DNA of 64,000 bases from Palsa-504 sp963739135 (lineage in GTDB: Bacteria > Actinomycetota > Actinomycetes > Streptosporangiales > Streptosporangiaceae): positions 248,001-312,000 of the forward strand of contig CAVTZG010000013.1 of assembly GCA_963739135.1 (NCBI GenBank). The letters are read 5' to 3'. This document shows, piece by piece, positions 61,158-64,000 of the stretch; position 1 is the stretch's first letter, and each line of letters starts with the position of its first letter. A model generated the notes under the pieces. The model had not been told where the DNA came from. It saw only the letters and a list, made by a program, of their open reading frames with translations, and searched no databases. The position numbers were made by a program, and so were the translations under genes.

Positions 61158-63101
61158 TCAGGCGCCGCCAGGACGGCGGGCCACCCCAGTGGCGTTCAGG
61201 CCCAGCGATACGGCCCCGGCCACGGCTAGGACGCCCGGGTGCGCGGGCAGGTCCTCGAGCAGCACCGGCTCGCCGTCGCCGCCGGTGAGCGGGATCCGCC
61301 AGTTCGGGTACTGGTCCACGGTGCCCGGCATGTTCTGCGGGCGGCGTTCGCCTGCCGCCTCGGCCAGCGACACGGCGATCAGCATGGCCGGCGTCCGGGT
61401 CAGGAAGGCGTACAGCGCCGTGGTGAACTGCTCCGGCGTCACCCCGGACCACCCCGCCCGTCCCGCACTCGCGGAGCCCCCTGAACGGCCAGCGAGCAGG
61501 CCCTCGCGAGCCAGCATGGCCAGCCACCGGCGTGCTTCGGTCCGGGCGGCGGCCCGCTCGTCCGCCTCCGGCTCGGTCAGCAGGCCCAGTCCGGCCCGGA
61601 TGGTCACCTGCTCGCCGGTCAGGAACGCCGCGGCCGGCGGCATGTCGTGCGTGCCGACCGTGGCCAGGCAGCCGCGGCGCCAGCCGCCCGGCCGGCGTGG
61701 CGTGCCGTCCGCGCGGCGCTCGAACCACAGCATCGACGTGCCCAGCACCCGGCGGGCAGCCAGGAACTCCCGCAGCCACGGCTCCACCGTGCCCAGGTCC
61801 TCCCCGATGGCCAGCGCGTGCGCGCGCGCCGCCTCGGCGCAGACCACGCTGCCGATGAGCTCATGGTCGTACCGCACGTAAGTGCCCTGGCCGGGCGGCA
61901 TCCCGGCCGGTATCCACCACAGCCGGGCCAGCCCCATGACGTGATCGACGCGCATGCCGCCCGCATGCCGGGTGGTGGCCGCGATAAGCTCGGCCAGCGG
62001 TCGGCCCGCCTGGGCGGCCAGCCGGCCCGGATGCCATGGCGGCAGCGTCCAGTCCTGGCCGCGCTGGTTGAACTCGTCCGGCGGGGCCCCGACGCTGATG
62101 CCGGGGACGATCACGTCCTGCCGGGCCCAGGCGTCGGCGCCGCCCGGGTGCGCGCCGACGGCGAGGTCGTTGATCACGCCGATGGCCATCCCGGCCTGCC
62201 GGGCGGCGCGCTGCGCCGCCGCGGCCTGACCGGCGGCCAGCCATTGCACCCAGGCGTGGAAGTCCACCCGCTCGGCCAGCGTCCGCCGCAGGTCGGCCAC
62301 CCCCGCCGAACGGGGATCGGTGAGCCCCGCGGGCCAGGTCCGCCAGTCCGGGCCGTGCACCTCGGCAATCGCGCACCAGGCCGCCCAGTCGTCGACCGCC
62401 TGGCGGTCGCGCGCCCGGAAGGCCTCGAGCTCGGCGCGCCGGCCCAGGCGCAGCGGCACGGTCCTGATGATCTCCAGCGCCGCGCGCTTGGCCGCCCACA
62501 CCGCGTCCCGGTCGATCAGGGCGGCGGTGGTGCTCGCCGCGCGCAACTGCGCGCCCAGCGCGTCGACCCGGGCCCGGTCGCCCGCGCTCAGTCCGGCGTA
62601 CTCGGGGATGTCCTCGATGCGCAGGTAGAGCGGGCTGATGAAGTGCCTGGTGGCGGCGAGGTAGGGGGAGGGGCTGATCGGGGCCAGCGGCTCGGCCGCG
62701 TGCAGCGGGTTGACCAGCACGAAGTCCGCGCCGTGCTCGCGGCAGCTCCAGGCGGCCAGGTCGGCCAGGTCGCGCAGGTCGCCGTGCCCCCAGGACGCGC
62801 GGGAGCGCAGCGAATACAGCTGGACAGCGAACCCCCACGACCGTCGGGCCGGGAACGGCGCCACCGCCCCGCCCCCGGCCAGCGCCCTACCTGCGGCCCC
62901 GGCCCCGGCCCCGCCTCCGGCCGCGGCCCCGCCTCCGGCCGCCACGCCGCAGCCGGCCACCGGAGCTTCCGCGCCGAGCGCGTCGAGCACCGCGGCCAGC
63001 GTCTGGTCGGATACCTCCGCGGTGCGGCCCCGCCAGTCCCGGTAGGAGACCGCCACGCCGTGCGCCTCGGCCCGCCGGATGAGTTCTGCCCGTGCTGTCA
63101 T
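61158..63101 (-). CDS. malQ: 4-alpha-glucanotransferase (amylomaltase)
   Basis: 647 residues of GH77. The N-terminal actinobacterial-type domain (ELIRRAEAHGVAVSYRDWRG) is followed by an Ala/Gly low-complexity stretch near residues 55-85, coded by repeated GC triplets (62885-62945), and then the barrel: WGHGDLRDLADLAAW, NPLHAAEPLAPISPSPY, MRVDHVMGLARLWWIP (nucleophile Asp), AIGEDLGTVEPWLREF (acid Glu) and VGTHDMPPAAAFL (third Asp). It transfers alpha-1,4-glucan segments. The ATG at 63101 fits the family start; an upstream in-frame GTG at 63140 adds only 13 residues. Confidence 0.95.
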   Translation of the reverse strand: MTARAELIRRAEAHGVAVSYRDWRGRTAEVSDQTLAAVLDALGAEAPVAGCGVAAGGGAAAGGGAGAGAAGRALAGGGAVAPFPARRSWGFAVQLYSLRSRASWGHGDLRDLADLAAWSCREHGADFVLVNPLHAAEPLAPISPSPYLAATRHFISPLYLRIEDIPEYAGLSAGDRARVDALGAQLRAASTTAALIDRDAVWAAKRAALEIIRTVPLRLGRRAELEAFRARDRQAVDDWAAWCAIAEVHGPDWRTWPAGLTDPRSAGVADLRRTLAERVDFHAWVQWLAAGQAAAAQRAARQAGMAIGVINDLAVGAHPGGADAWARQDVIVPGISVGAPPDEFNQRGQDWTLPPWHPGRLAAQAGRPLAELIAATTRHAGGMRVDHVMGLARLWWIPAGMPPGQGTYVRYDHELIGSVVCAEAARAHALAIGEDLGTVEPWLREFLAARRVLGTSMLWFERRADGTPRRPGGWRRGCLATVGTHDMPPAAAFLTGEQVTIRAGLGLLTEPEADERAAARTEARRWLAMLAREGLLAGRSGGSASAGRAGWSGVTPEQFTTALYAFLTRTPAMLIAVSLAEAAGERRPQNMPGTVDQYPNWRIPLTGGDGEPVLLEDLPAHPGVLAVAGAVSLGLNATGVARRPGGA

Positions 63102-63293
63102 CGCACCAGTCTGAAGTACGTCACGAGGAGCTAGTACCACCGTTTGTTCAAGACCAGAAAAAAGGTCTTAACCGCAGCACGGCCTGCGCCGTCTCAACAG
63201 GCAGAAGGACTCCGCAGACCGCGGATCCCAGGTATCACGGGACGGCTTCCCCGGCGTGGGGACGATCTACGGCTGAGCAATCCCCGACACTCG

Positions 63294-63743
63294 TCAGCTT
63301 TCTTCGACGTGCTCCAGCACGAATACCGGTATCTGCCGCGTGGTGTTCTTCTGGTAGTCCGCGTAAGGCGGGTAGGCGGCGACCGCCCGCTCCCACCATT
63401 CGGCGCGCTCGTCGCCGCTGACCTCGCGGGCGATCATGTCCTGCTTGTGCGCGCCGTCCTGCAGCTCCACCAGGGGATTCTTGCGGATGTTGTAGTACCA
63501 CACCGGGTGCTCAGGGGCGCCGCCCTTCGACGCCACCATGGCGTACCGGCCGTCGTGCTCCACCCGCATCACCGGCGTCTTGCGCACCTTGCCGCTGCTG
63601 GCGCCGCGGTTGGTCACGATCACCACCTCCAGGCCGGTGTCGCGCAGCGTCGTCCCCTGCGTGCCGCCCGAACCCTCGTACAGCTCGACCTGATCGCGTA
63701 CCCAGGCTTGCGCGCTCGGCTCGTACTCTCCTTCAACAGGCAT
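63294..63743 (-). CDS. Deazaflavin (F420)-dependent nitroreductase-family protein (Ddn-like)
   Basis: 149 residues. SAQAWVRDQVELYEGSGGTQ and the split-beta-barrel part (VVIVTNRGASSGKVRKTPVM, HPVWYYNIRKNPLVELQDG) are typical of the Ddn/DUF385 family, whose members bind coenzyme F420 and reduce quinones or nitro compounds. F420 use here is inferred from the family. The ATG at 63743 matches family starts; the frame extends upstream to 63812 without homology. The 192 bases between this gene and malQ hold only an A-rich hairpin (63150-63169) and no gene. Confidence 0.88.
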   Translation of the reverse strand: MPVEGEYEPSAQAWVRDQVELYEGSGGTQGTTLRDTGLEVVIVTNRGASSGKVRKTPVMRVEHDGRYAMVASKGGAPEHPVWYYNIRKNPLVELQDGAHKQDMIAREVSGDERAEWWERAVAAYPPYADYQKNTTRQIPVFVLEHVEES

Positions 63744-63838
63744 AGCGACAGTCAACACCAGCGCCCGTCCGCCCCGGATCCCAGGGTGCCAGCTGCGCCA
63801 CCCGAGCATCACGGCAATCCGGTGTGCCTGGGGTCCAG

Positions 63839-64000
63839 TCAGGCAGCATGAGACGAAGACGCCAAAAAGCCGACGGCGTTGCCGACGATGTACTTCGTGT
63901 AGGTATGCAGGAGGATGACGACCCGGCCCGCGATGACCTGGCTCGGGATCAGATACATCGTGAGGTCGCCGTCCAGGATGAAAAACCAGTCGATCAATTC
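63839..64000 (-). CDS. C-terminal end of a group I intron-associated-type PD-(D/E)XK endonuclease-like protein (partial)
   Basis: The last 53 codons of a gene that begins beyond the window. The frame is open from base 64000 to the TGA at 63839-63841. The segments WFFILDGDLTMYLIPSQVIA and TYTKYIVGNAVGF resemble the end of actinobacterial proteins carrying the PD-(D/E)XK endonuclease domain associated with group I introns. With only the C-terminus visible, domain content upstream and activity are unknown. Codon use is less GC-extreme than the neighbours (TTG, GAA, TTT, TCT), a hint of recent transfer. Confidence 0.55.
   Translation of the reverse strand, partial: ELIDWFFILDGDLTMYLIPSQVIAGRVVILLHTYTKYIVGNAVGFLASSSHAA

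Noticed and set aside
63150..63169. AAGACC/GGTCTT hairpin as a terminator for the Ddn-like gene
   Set aside because: The stem is only 6 bp, the A-run is in the loop rather than after the stem, and it lies 125 bases past the stop; left unassigned.

Overview
This is a 64 kb chromosomal segment of a high-GC actinobacterium. Nearly every codon ends in G or C, and GTG and TTG starts and 1-4 base stop/start overlaps are common. The phosphatidylinositol mannoside genes (pgsA, patA-like, pimA) and a deazaflavin (F420)-type Ddn-like protein point to Actinomycetota. Gene order from about 5 to 38 kb follows the conserved block known from Mycobacterium and Streptomyces: thrS, HIT, pgsA, patA, pimA, pdxS, pdxT, yebC, ruvCAB, yajC-secDF, apt, relA, ppi, metallo-beta-lactamase, aspS, rarA, alaS, ruvX, mltG. 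I cannot name the genus. I saw no rRNA, tRNA, CRISPR array, prophage or insertion sequence.

Region by region. 1-2.6 kb: minus-strand membrane genes, one with a frameshift. 2.9-8.2 kb: tex, thrS and a HIT hydrolase. 8.1-10.2 kb: an EF-G-like GTPase on the opposite strand, inside the conserved block. 10.4-13.8 kb: four overlapping genes for PI/PIM lipid synthesis. 13.9-16.4 kb: PLP synthase (pdxS, pdxT) and yebC. 16.6-18.9 kb: ruvCAB behind a LexA-type box. 19.1-22.8 kb: yajC-secD-secF, then apt and bifunctional relA. 26.3-38.3 kb: DUF349 protein, cyclophilin, metallohydrolase, aspS, rarA, DUF6167-like protein, alaS, ruvX, mltG. From 38.4 kb the conserved order ends and accessory genes begin: an ArsR-led five-gene operon; small enzymes (NUDIX, MmcQ, SnoaL, HAD); a three-gene set with an M41-like zincin; an AraC regulator and VOC protein; an ABC exporter; OsmC; a frameshifted methyltransferase converging on a frameshifted recQ; an L-rhamnose operon (rhaI, aldolase-dehydrogenase fusion, rhaB); an HxlR-methyltransferase-MFS operon facing yceI; malQ; a Ddn-like protein; and the end of a PD-(D/E)XK-like endonuclease.

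No striking new protein system is evident. The most distinctive material is non-coding. Three families of dispersed intergenic elements can be seen: (1) paired TGAAACCCGGGTTTCA palindromes, three copies; (2) an element with GATACTACGG next to a G6/C6 hairpin, at two convergent gene ends; (3) a 17-21 bp GCCGAACGGGCCGTG motif, six intergenic copies. There is also an unusual load of short tandem repeats in and between genes, including a 15-unit, 13-bp minisatellite that contains a gene's stop codon. Three probable single-base frameshifts (LPG-synthase-like gene, methyltransferase, recQ) are either real decay or sequence errors.

Regulatory signals I could place: a LexA box before ruvC, a DnaA box before rarA, an HxlR-type promoter/operator before yceI, a dyad before the ArsR gene, a probably leaderless ABC promoter, and an intrinsic terminator after yceI.
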